Made by a program: the position numbers and the translations under genes. Below the pieces are notes generated by a model. The model saw only the letters and a program-made list of their open reading frames with translations. It was not told the origin of the DNA and ran no database searches. From assembly GCA_045640165.1 (NCBI GenBank), contig JAZUEK010000083.1, positions 1 through 40,256 of the forward strand: DNA of 40,256 nucleotides, read 5' to 3'. Below are positions 7,928 through 15,649 of this stretch, piece by piece (position 1 is the first letter of the stretch; each line of letters opens with the position of its first letter). Origin of the DNA: RGIG426 sp045640165 (lineage in GTDB: Bacteria > Bacillota > Clostridia > Oscillospirales > Acutalibacteraceae).

Positions 7928-8893
7928 TTAGATAGAGAGCTCTCTCGCGATGTCATACTGATCGCTCGGGAACGGCTTGCGCATCGACAGCGCCTGCTCG
8001 ATGTCATAGTCGCGAATCATATCGTCCTGGCTCGCAACGACGCGGTTGCTCTTGCCGGCGATAAGCAGTTCCACCGCGTGGTGGCCCATCTCACTCGCCA
8101 TTTTGCGGTCGAACGCCGTCGGCGAACCGCCGCGTTGCACGTGACCGAGAATCGTCGCGCGCGCTTCCGCGCCGGTGGCTTCTTGAATTTTCTGTGCCAT
8201 CTCCACCGTGCCGCCGACACCCTCGGCCACCACGATGATAAAGTGTTTTTTGCCGGTGGCGGAAATCGCTTTGATGCGGTCGATAATGGCGACCAAATCA
8301 AACTTCATCTCCGGCACGAGAATCGCCGTAGCACCAACCGCCAAGCCGACGCCAAGCGCCAATTCGCCCGAACGGCGGCCCATCACTTCGACGAGGCTCA
8401 CGCGATCGTGGGATTGCGCGGTATCGCGCAGTTTATCGATCATCTCCACGCAGGTATTCAGCGCGGTGTCGAAACCAATCGTATGTTGGCAGCAGGAAAT
8501 GTCGTTGTCAATCGTGGCAGGAATACCGATACACGGAATGCCGTGACGGCAAAGATCCTGCGCACCGCGGAACGTACCGTCACCGCCGATGCACACAAGG
8601 CCCTCGATACCGTGTTTTGTGCAGATGTCCACACCCTTGCGCACGCCTTCTTCGTGGCGGAACGACTCGCTGCGCGCGGTATAGAGCATCGTGCCGCCGC
8701 GGTGGATGATATCCGCCACGGAACGAAGATCCATCGGCTCCACTTCGTCACGAATCAAACCGTGATAGCCGCGGTAGACACCCATCACTTCAATTCCACG
8801 GGAAATCGCGGTACGCACCACAGCACGCACCGCAGCATTCATACCCGGTGCATCGCCGCCACTTGTTAAAACACCAATTCTTTGAATGGACAT
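7928..8893 (-). CDS. pfkA: ATP-dependent 6-phosphofructokinase
   Basis: 321 aa, the normal length of bacterial PfkA. It phosphorylates fructose 6-phosphate to the 1,6-bisphosphate, the committed step of glycolysis. Visible motifs: GVLTSGGDAPGMNA (7-20, nucleotide loop), GGDGT (103-107), PATIDND (125-131) with catalytic Asp129, and EVMGRRSGELAL. Gly in GGDG rather than Asp favours ATP over pyrophosphate as donor. The residue before TIDND is Ala, where classical ATP enzymes have Gly and PPi enzymes have Lys. The ATG at 8893 has GAGGAGG at 9 bases. It has its own promoter at 8949-8977, although dnaE just upstream lacks an obvious terminator. Confidence 0.97.
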   Translation of the reverse strand: MSIQRIGVLTSGGDAPGMNAAVRAVVRTAISRGIEVMGVYRGYHGLIRDEVEPMDLRSVADIIHRGGTMLYTARSESFRHEEGVRKGVDICTKHGIEGLVCIGGDGTFRGAQDLCRHGIPCIGIPATIDNDISCCQHTIGFDTALNTCVEMIDKLRDTAQSHDRVSLVEVMGRRSGELALGVGLAVGATAILVPEMKFDLVAIIDRIKAISATGKKHFIIVVAEGVGGTVEMAQKIQEATGAEARATILGHVQRGGSPTAFDRKMASEMGHHAVELLIAGKSNRVVASQDDMIRDYDIEQALSMRKPFPSDQYDIARELSI

Positions 8894-8948
8894 TGTTCAT
8901 ATCCTCCTCAAACGCTTAAATTTTGTACAAAAATCACACTAAAAATTA

Positions 8949-8977
8949 AGTATAGCAGATTTTTTAACATTTCACAA
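8949..8977 (-). promoter_or_regulatory. Sigma-A promoter of pfkA
   Basis: TTGTGA (8977-8972) and TATACT (8954-8949) with a 17-bp spacer on the minus strand, about 55 bp upstream of the start codon. The -35 element begins a TTGTGAA...TAAAAAA sequence that vaguely resembles a Rex operator. Confidence 0.75.
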
Positions 8978-9021
8978 GGGGTATTTTCGTTTTCCACCGA
9001 AAAACCCAAATTTCGACACGC

Positions 9022-12000
9022 TTAGTCTAATTTCGCCACGTTGTCGTCGCCCAAAATTCGACGCAGTTCTTTGAGGAGCTCCTCGTGCGGCTCCACAAAG
9101 CGGTCAGCAGGGACTTTCACCATCTTCCCCGTGTCGGTGAGGCGCAGATACAACGGCTCATTTCCCGAGAAATACCGAAGCACCGGCTGAATACTCTCCC
9201 ACGCGGGACACTCACGCGACGGCAGACGCAGATACACGCCGTGACGCGGATTTTGCGCCGCATTCGACGATGCCGACGTCGGCGCCGATGCCGGTTCTTG
9301 CTTGACCGGCGCAGGCTTACGCACAGTGCGGCGGTCATCGCGCTGAAACACGTGCAGTTCTGCCGGTAGCGGCTCGCCCACCGGTGGCGCTTCCAGCACG
9401 CGGTCCACGGTCAATTTCACCTCTTCGTCCTCGCGCGCAGACACGCATCCGCAAAGAAGAAGCGGTTTACCGCTTTTCACAAGCGGCCGATACTGGGCAT
9501 ACATTTTCGGGAAAAACACCGCTTCCATCGCGACACGCGGATCCTCCACCGTTCCCGATGCCATTTGGACGTTTTGACGGGTCATTCGCTCGCGAAGCGA
9601 CGTGATAATACCGAGCACCACAACGTTTTTGCCGTCTACGGCGTCGTTTCCTTTCTCCTCCGCTTCGGCGAGAATATCGTCAAGGCGCGAGAGCCGCTCG
9701 TCTTCATACAGCACGTTATACGGCGACAGCGGATGACCGGAGAGATACATTCCCGTCGCCTCTTTTTCCATCGCGAGCAGGTCTTCAAGCGGATATTCGT
9801 CGCACACGGGCAACTCCTGCTCGGACGACCCTCCGAGACTATCGTCGTCAAAGAAGCCGATTTGCCCCTCAATGTCGCGGCGACGACCGCTGTCCAGTTC
9901 ATCCCAAATCGTATCAAAATTTTCGAGCATCTGGCGGCGGTTGGCAAAAAGACCGTCGAGCGCGCCGCATTTAATCAGCGTTTCGAGTGCGCGGCGGTTA
10001 AACTCCGTATACCCGTTCATACGACGGCAAAAATCCATAAAGGACGTAAATTCCCCGTTTCGCTCCCGTTCGGAGACAATGCGGTCAGCGGCGGCGCGGC
10101 CCATATTTTTGACCGCAAGCAAACCAAAGCGGATATCGTTTCCCTCCACCGCGAAATCGGCAAAGCTGTGGTTGACCGACGGCGGCAACGTGCGGATATT
10201 GAGCCGCGCGCACTCGTCGCGATAACGGGCGACTTTGCCCTCGAACAACGCGCCGGAGAGAAGCGCCGCCATATACTCGCGCGGATAAAGGCATTTGAGA
10301 TAGGCGGTGCGATACGCCACCACCGCATACGCGGCAGCGTGGGATTTGTTGAACGCATACGACGCGAACGCCGTCAACTGGTCAAACAGCGTATCCGCAA
10401 TTTTAGCAGGCACGCCGCGTTTCACACACCCATCCACCGACACGTCGCCGTCGGTCGTGCCGTGTATAAACACTGCGCGTTCTTTTTCCATCACGTCGTG
10501 CTTTTTCTTGCTCATTGCGCGGCGCACGATATCGGCGCGCCCGAGCGAATAGCCGGCGAGATCGCGGAAAATCTGCATCACCTGCTCCTGATAGATGGCG
10601 ACGCCGTTAGTCACGCCCAAAATCGGACGAAGCGAGTCGTGGAGATAGGCTGTTTTTTCCGGCTCATTGCGGTTTTTGATGTATTGCGGAATGGAATCCA
10701 TCGGGCCGGGACGATACAGCGAAATCGCGGCAATAATGTCCTCAAACGTCGTCGGTTTCATCTGGCTCATCAGCCGTTTCATTCCGCCCGACTCCAGTTG
10801 GAACACACCCTCGGTATGCCCTTTCTGGAGCATCGCATACACGCGCGGCTCTTCAAGCGACACCTTGGTAATATCGAAATCCGGCGTATGACGGCGAATC
10901 AGTTTTTCCGCATCGTCAATAATCGACAAGTTGGAAAGCCCCAAAAAGTCCATTTTGAGCAAGCCCAATTCGTCGAGCGTCGTCATCGTATACTGCGTTG
11001 CCGCCGCCTCGCCGTTTAGACACAACGGCACGTATTCGTCCACCGGTTTGGCGGTAATCACCACGCCGGCGGCGTGGGTCGAGGCGTGGCGAGGCATCCC
11101 CTCCACTTTTCGGGCGGTGTCGATGAGTTTTTTCACCTGGGGATCTTCGTCCACGAGTTCTTTTAGGTCAACCGAAATTTCCAGCGCCTTGTCGAGCGTG
11201 ATTTTGAAATCGAACGGCACCATTTTGGCGACTTTATCCGACACGGCGTACGGAAGCCCCATCACACGCGCTACGTCGCGGATAGCGGCGCGGGCTTTCA
11301 TCGTTCCGAACGTGACAATCTGTGCCACGTGGTCCGCACCGTATTTTTCGATAACGTAGTCCACCACCTGCTGACGCTGACGGTCGGAAAAATCCACGTC
11401 GAAGTCGGGCATACTCACCCGTTCGGGATTTAAGAATCGCTCAAACAGCAAATCGTATTTGAGCGGATCAATGTCGGTAATACCAATGCAATACGCACAA
11501 AGGCTGCCGGCGCCCGAGCCACGGCCGGGGCCGACGGGAATTCCGTGCGTTTTGGCATAATTCACGTAGTCGAACACGATGAGATAGTAATCGACGTACC
11601 CCATCTGCTCCACCACGTCCATTTCATAGCGAAGACGCGCTTTTGCCTCCTCGCTCGGGTTCTCGAAACGACGGGAAAGCCCCTCTTCGCAAAGGCGCTC
11701 GAAATAGGCGGTACTGTCGCCGCCGGGCGCGTCGTAGTGGGGCAATTTCGTCTTGCCGAACTCGAACGTGACGTTACACCGCTCGGCGATTTTAGCGGTA
11801 TTCTCCACCGCCTCCGGAATTTGAGGGAACAGCGCGCGCATCTCATCTTCGGATTTGAGATAAAACTCGTCCGTCTCGAACGCAAGTTCCGGCGGATCAT
11901 CGAGTGTCCGCCCCGTTTGGATACAAAGCAAAACGCGCTGGGTATCCGCATCCTCTTTCGTTAAGTAGTGCGCGTCGTTGGTGCACACCACGGGGATATC

Positions 12001-12588
12001 CAGTTCACTGGAAAGCCGCAAAATTTGCGGATTGATTTGTTTTTGTTCGGCGATGCCGTGGTCTTGCAGTTCGAGAAAATAGTTGTCCGCGCCAAACACG
12101 GTTTTATACCATTTCGCCGTCTCTTTCGCCTTGTCGTAATCTCCAGCGGTCAGCGCACGCGGCACTTCGCCGGCGAGGCACGCCGACAGCGCGATAAGCC
12201 CACCGTGATATTTTTCGAGCAATTCACGGTCCACACGGGGTTTAACGTAAAAGCCCTCCATATGCGCCACGGAAACAAGTTTGATGAGGTTCTGATAGCC
12301 CTCGTTGTTTTCGCAAAGCAGCACAAGGTGATTATACTCGCGGTCAAAAGCGTGTTCTTTATCTTTCCGACCGCGCGGCGCCACGTAGACCTCGCACCCG
12401 ATAATGGGGCGAATCCCCTGTTTTTGCGCCTCTTTATAAAATTCCACCGCGCCGTACATCACTCCATGGTCCGTAACGGCAACGGCGGTCTGTCCGAGTT
12501 CTTTGGCACGAGAACAAAGCCCTTTGATCCGGCAGGCGCCGTCCAAAAGGCTGTATTCGCTATGTACGTGTAAATGCACGAACGACAT
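9022..12588 (-). CDS. dnaE: DNA polymerase III alpha subunit, DnaE type
   Basis: 1188 aa. The N-terminal PHP domain (about 1-270) begins with HLHVHSEYSLLDGA (5-18). The polymerase core carries GPGRGSGAGSLCAY (353-366), which binds the incoming nucleotide, and PDFDVDFSD (394-402) with catalytic aspartates. Tandem helix-hairpin-helix and an OB-fold (VVVLGIITSLRERMTRQNVQMA, about 1000-1090) follow, with an extra C-terminal domain. There is no inserted 3'-5' exonuclease domain, so this is DnaE rather than PolC. In Firmicutes DnaE extends primers on the lagging strand and works with PolC. It starts 24 bp after the AraC-type gene and is probably the last gene of an alr-araC-dnaE operon. No strong terminator follows. 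Confidence 0.97.
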   Translation of the reverse strand: MSFVHLHVHSEYSLLDGACRIKGLCSRAKELGQTAVAVTDHGVMYGAVEFYKEAQKQGIRPIIGCEVYVAPRGRKDKEHAFDREYNHLVLLCENNEGYQNLIKLVSVAHMEGFYVKPRVDRELLEKYHGGLIALSACLAGEVPRALTAGDYDKAKETAKWYKTVFGADNYFLELQDHGIAEQKQINPQILRLSSELDIPVVCTNDAHYLTKEDADTQRVLLCIQTGRTLDDPPELAFETDEFYLKSEDEMRALFPQIPEAVENTAKIAERCNVTFEFGKTKLPHYDAPGGDSTAYFERLCEEGLSRRFENPSEEAKARLRYEMDVVEQMGYVDYYLIVFDYVNYAKTHGIPVGPGRGSGAGSLCAYCIGITDIDPLKYDLLFERFLNPERVSMPDFDVDFSDRQRQQVVDYVIEKYGADHVAQIVTFGTMKARAAIRDVARVMGLPYAVSDKVAKMVPFDFKITLDKALEISVDLKELVDEDPQVKKLIDTARKVEGMPRHASTHAAGVVITAKPVDEYVPLCLNGEAAATQYTMTTLDELGLLKMDFLGLSNLSIIDDAEKLIRRHTPDFDITKVSLEEPRVYAMLQKGHTEGVFQLESGGMKRLMSQMKPTTFEDIIAAISLYRPGPMDSIPQYIKNRNEPEKTAYLHDSLRPILGVTNGVAIYQEQVMQIFRDLAGYSLGRADIVRRAMSKKKHDVMEKERAVFIHGTTDGDVSVDGCVKRGVPAKIADTLFDQLTAFASYAFNKSHAAAYAVVAYRTAYLKCLYPREYMAALLSGALFEGKVARYRDECARLNIRTLPPSVNHSFADFAVEGNDIRFGLLAVKNMGRAAADRIVSERERNGEFTSFMDFCRRMNGYTEFNRRALETLIKCGALDGLFANRRQMLENFDTIWDELDSGRRRDIEGQIGFFDDDSLGGSSEQELPVCDEYPLEDLLAMEKEATGMYLSGHPLSPYNVLYEDERLSRLDDILAEAEEKGNDAVDGKNVVVLGIITSLRERMTRQNVQMASGTVEDPRVAMEAVFFPKMYAQYRPLVKSGKPLLLCGCVSAREDEEVKLTVDRVLEAPPVGEPLPAELHVFQRDDRRTVRKPAPVKQEPASAPTSASSNAAQNPRHGVYLRLPSRECPAWESIQPVLRYFSGNEPLYLRLTDTGKMVKVPADRFVEPHEELLKELRRILGDDNVAKLD

Positions 12589-12612
12589 AGAGGGTTCCTC
12601 GTTTCAAAAAAA

Positions 12613-13494
12613 TCAGAATGCCTGAATCGACATCGTATATTCGCTCGGGGTCATCCCCGTCACCTGCTTGAAGTGGCGCGAGAAATAGTGCACCGATGCA
12701 TAGCCGAGATAATCGGCGATTTCGGTAATGTTATAATTGCCCTCGCGCATCATCTGCTTGGCGGTCTCCACTTTCAGCAAGCGGTAGTACTCCATAACAC
12801 CGTAACCGGTGACCAGTTTGAACGTAGTTTTAAGGTTGGTCGCGCTTTGGGCAGAGAAATGGCACACGTCGTCAAACGTGAGGTTTTCCGGCACGTTGGA
12901 TTTCATATACTCAATCACACGATGCACCAACTGGTTGTTGGTACGCACTTTGAGCGACGACATCGGCTTTTGCGCCTCCGGCGCGCCGTTGCCGCGGCGA
13001 AGCAGGCGAATCAGCAGAGTTTCAAGAAGAAGTCCTACCATCTGTTCGCTGCCGGCTTCCGGGCTTTCCGCGCGTTCCAATTTGCTGGTATACGGGTCGT
13101 TCAGCGGCGACGAAAACGCACCTTGCGCCTCTTTGACAATCATCGAAAGCAGCCGTTTTTCCGAATCGCCCACCGTCAACCGCTTGCCGGAGAACCATTC
13201 CATTGCCGGCGATTTACACCCAAACGACAACACCACCATATTCGGCGCAACCATACCGTTGGCAACCGCGGCGTGCATCGAGTTCGGTTTGTGGAAGAAA
13301 ATCTCGCCCTGACGAAGCGCATACCGCACGTCATCCGACAGCACGGTTGCCTCGCCCTTATCCACGTAGACGAGTTCCCAGAAATCGTGTTTTTCGGCGG
13401 CAAAGTTAAAGTTCTTGCCGTACTCGAAATAGTGAACGGTCACAAGATAGTCCACTTCAATCGTTTTTTCCAAAAGCGTCTTTTCGTATCCCAT
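12613..13494 (-). CDS. AraC-family transcriptional regulator with N-terminal cupin
   Basis: 293 aa. Residues about 20-95 form a cupin-like sensor domain (FWELVYVDKGEATVL, LRQGEIFFHKPNSMHA). The C-terminal 100 residues are an AraC/XylS double helix-turn-helix (VIEYMKSNVPENLTFDDVC, then ITEIADYLGYASVHYFSRHFKQVTGMTPSEY). Such proteins usually sense a small molecule, often a sugar, and activate nearby genes; the ligand and targets here are unknown, and no sugar-utilisation genes are adjacent. The ATG at 13494 has AAGGAG at 7-8 bases, and that SD overlaps the alr stop codon. The frame is open further upstream inside alr but that part is antiphase shadow. Position between alr and dnaE suggests coexpression rather than a dedicated target cluster. 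Confidence 0.92.
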   Translation of the reverse strand: MGYEKTLLEKTIEVDYLVTVHYFEYGKNFNFAAEKHDFWELVYVDKGEATVLSDDVRYALRQGEIFFHKPNSMHAAVANGMVAPNMVVLSFGCKSPAMEWFSGKRLTVGDSEKRLLSMIVKEAQGAFSSPLNDPYTSKLERAESPEAGSEQMVGLLLETLLIRLLRRGNGAPEAQKPMSSLKVRTNNQLVHRVIEYMKSNVPENLTFDDVCHFSAQSATNLKTTFKLVTGYGVMEYYRLLKVETAKQMMREGNYNITEIADYLGYASVHYFSRHFKQVTGMTPSEYTMSIQAF

Positions 13495-13505
13495 ATCCGT
13501 TCTCC

Positions 13506-14687
13506 TTACACAATGTAGTTCAGTTGCCCGATGACCTGTCCGTCTTTGAGGAACAGGCGCGGCACACGCTTGCCGATTTCGCAAACGGCTTCGTAGTTAA
13601 TCGTTCCCGACCAAGAGGCAAATTCCTCCACGGAAATTTCCGCGTCGCCGTCACGCCCGAACGCCACAGCAGTCATATCCGCGCACACGTTCGGCACGTC
13701 GGTTACGTCCAGCATACTTTGGTCCATACACACCCGACCGCACAGTGGCACGCGTTTGCCACCGAGAAGCATCACCGCTTTGTTGGACAACTGACGAGAA
13801 TATCCGTCGGCATATCCCACCGGCACGGTGGCAATGGTGGTAGGACGGTCGGTTTTGTAGGTGCGCCCGTAACTGATTGTCTCGCCGACCGGCACTTCTT
13901 TCACCATCGACACGCGCGTTTTCATCGACATCACCGGGCGAAGCGGCAAAAGCGGTTTCATAAACTCCGACGGCATTAATCCGTAGAGAATGAGCCCCGG
14001 GCGCACCATATCGAGGTGCATTTCGGGAAAACGCAAGGTCGCCGCACTGTTACAGCAATGGCGCAAAGCAAAGGTCACGCCGCGTTCTTTCAGTTTTTCA
14101 ATCGCCTCGGTGAAGCGAGCGAACTGCAACCGGGTAGACTCCTCGCCGTCCGGTTCATACGACACGGCAAAGTGGGTAAAAATGCCCTCGGCGCAAAGAT
14201 GCGGCAAGCGCGCAATCTCCGCCATTTCGGAAAGAGTGGCTTCGTCCGTTTTTGCATCGCGGTAAACGAAACCGACACGGGACATACCGGTATCCACTTT
14301 CAGGTGCACGCGCACGGTGACGCCCTCTTTTTCGGCACGGGCGTTCAGGTCGCGGCCGTAGGCGGCGTTGACCACCGCTTGGGTAAGACAGTAACCGGAC
14401 AGCCGCACCGTCTCCTCCACCGGCGTATACGAGAGGATGAGAATCGGCTCGACAATACCTGCCTGCCGCAACTGGATAGCCTCTTCGATGTTGGACACGC
14501 CGAACCACGACGCGCCCTCTTCTTTCAGCATTTTGGCGCACGCTACCGCACCGTGACCGTACCCGTCGGCTTTGACGATACCCATCACGTTGCAATCGGG
14601 GCGCACGACGGCGCGAATCTTTCGAAAGTTGTCCGAAAGTGCATCCAAGTCAATCTCTGCCCACGTCCGTTTCAACCAATGTTCCAA
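13506..14687 (-). CDS. alr: Alanine racemase
   Basis: 393 aa from the TTG at 14687. PLP-dependent interconversion of L- and D-alanine for peptidoglycan. The PLP lysine is Lys39 in MGIVKADGYGHGA. The C-terminal beta-domain holds GETISYGRTY, which carries the second catalytic base (Tyr) in this family, and CGRVCMDQSMLDVTDVP. The TTG is chosen because GGGAGG lies 8 bases upstream and the protein then begins EHWLKRTWAEIDLDAL, in line with other Alr proteins. The frame continues upstream to 14759, but that extension has no SD and covers the leader hairpin. First gene of the alr-araC-dnaE unit, with a promoter at 14782-14810. Confidence 0.96.
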   Translation of the reverse strand: MEHWLKRTWAEIDLDALSDNFRKIRAVVRPDCNVMGIVKADGYGHGAVACAKMLKEEGASWFGVSNIEEAIQLRQAGIVEPILILSYTPVEETVRLSGYCLTQAVVNAAYGRDLNARAEKEGVTVRVHLKVDTGMSRVGFVYRDAKTDEATLSEMAEIARLPHLCAEGIFTHFAVSYEPDGEESTRLQFARFTEAIEKLKERGVTFALRHCCNSAATLRFPEMHLDMVRPGLILYGLMPSEFMKPLLPLRPVMSMKTRVSMVKEVPVGETISYGRTYKTDRPTTIATVPVGYADGYSRQLSNKAVMLLGGKRVPLCGRVCMDQSMLDVTDVPNVCADMTAVAFGRDGDAEISVEEFASWSGTINYEAVCEIGKRVPRLFLKDGQVIGQLNYIV

Positions 14688-14735
14688 AACGGCTTCCTCC
14701 CTTGATATAGCGCGGTTTGCGCCGTATAAAACAGA

Positions 14736-14781
14736 ATAAGACGGCGAATTTTGTACCATCTTGAAAAATCCGCCGTCTTAT
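14736..14781 (-). promoter_or_regulatory. Long inverted repeat in the alr leader
   Basis: A perfect 11-bp inverted repeat (ATAAGACGGCG 14736-14746 with CGCCGTCTTAT 14771-14781) continues, after one mismatch, for five A-T pairs. It abuts the -10 element, so the start of transcription (about 14775) falls inside the promoter-proximal arm. The distal arm is followed on the minus strand by TCTGTTTTATA. It could be an operator for a dimeric repressor, a terminator catching read-through from tlyA, or an attenuator ahead of alr. Confidence 0.6.
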
Positions 14782-14810
14782 AGTATACAATTTTTAGTCC
14801 AAAAATGCAA
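14782..14810 (-). promoter_or_regulatory. Sigma-A promoter of alr
   Basis: TTGCAT (14810-14805) and TATACT (14787-14782) on the minus strand with a 17-bp spacer. It is 95 bp upstream of the alr start codon, directly followed by the inverted repeat. Confidence 0.7.
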
Positions 14811-14837
14811 CCCTTTTTTCGGGGTTTTTCGCACTTT

Positions 14838-15647
14838 TCAGATACTTTCGTCACTGTCCGGCGGCAACAACGCCACCTCGTTACACAGCGACTCGATTTC
14901 CTCTTCGGAAAAGCGCGGTTTGCCGCCGAGATAGGTCAAAAATTCCACGTTACCGTTTTGCCCGTGAATCGGCGACACTGTAAGCCCTTGGAGATACAAG
15001 CCATTTTCCGCCGCATCCGAGAGAATCCGCAAAAACAGCGGCGGAAGCAACGCTTTGTCTTTTGGCACACCGTTTTTGCCGAGGTCTTTTTGCGGCAACT
15101 CAAACTGCGGCTTGATGAGGCAGATGCACACACCATCCTCTTTCAGCACAGCGCGCATCGCCGGGAAAATCTTTTTGAGCCCGATAAACGACACGTCACA
15201 AGTAACGAGATCCACCTGCTCGCCGAGCAGTTCCGCCGTCAGGTACCGCGCGTTTTGACGCTCCATTACCACCACGCGCGGATCTTGCCGCAGGCGCCAT
15301 TCAAGAATGCCGTACGCCACGTCCACCGCAAACACTTTTGCCGCACCGTTTTGCAAAAGGCAATCGGTAAATCCGCCATTGGAAGCGCCGATATCGCAGG
15401 CGATGAGCCCTTTGGCATCCACCCCGAAAAACGGGAGCGCTTTTTCAAGTTTATAGCCGGAGCGACTGGCGTATTTCTTTGCCTTTTCGCGCACGGTCAG
15501 CACCGTGTCCTCCGCAAGCATCGTTCCGGCGTTGACCACCGGCAATTCACCGGCAAACACGCGACGTTCCATCAAAAGCGCCTCCGCTTCCTTTTCGGTA
15601 ACACCGCATTGGGCGGCAACCAACACGTCTGCTCTCACTTTTGCCAT
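14838..15647 (-). CDS. tlyA: TlyA family rRNA 2'-O-methyltransferase (S4 + FtsJ domains)
   Basis: 269 aa. The N-terminal S4 RNA-binding domain (about 1-62, VRADVLVAAQCGVTEKEAEALLMERRVFAG) is followed by an FtsJ-like SAM methyltransferase domain with motif I ACDIGASNGGFTDCLL and VTCDVSFIGL. TlyA proteins 2'-O-methylate cytidines in 16S and/or 23S rRNA; some members are annotated as haemolysins. The ATG at 15647 has GGAGG at 7 bases, and that SD lies in the last codons of uvrC, whose stop is only 2 bp upstream. The two genes are evidently cotranscribed and probably translationally coupled. Confidence 0.93.
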   Translation of the reverse strand: MAKVRADVLVAAQCGVTEKEAEALLMERRVFAGELPVVNAGTMLAEDTVLTVREKAKKYASRSGYKLEKALPFFGVDAKGLIACDIGASNGGFTDCLLQNGAAKVFAVDVAYGILEWRLRQDPRVVVMERQNARYLTAELLGEQVDLVTCDVSFIGLKKIFPAMRAVLKEDGVCICLIKPQFELPQKDLGKNGVPKDKALLPPLFLRILSDAAENGLYLQGLTVSPIHGQNGNVEFLTYLGGKPRFSEEEIESLCNEVALLPPDSDESI

Positions 15648-15649
15648 GG

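Noticed and set aside
7741..7935. 64-aa plus-strand ORF across the direct repeats
   Set aside because: It exists only because the 36-bp repeat lacks stops in that frame; no SD, and the repeated peptide merely mirrors the DNA repeat.
9565..11019. 484-aa open frame on the plus strand opposite dnaE
   Set aside because: Fully inside dnaE, basic and His/Arg-rich composition typical of an antisense shadow of biased codons, and no SD.
14811..14837. Weak AACCC/GGGTT stem after tlyA as a terminator
   Set aside because: Only five base pairs with a loop of A's, and overlapping the alr -35; not strong enough to call.
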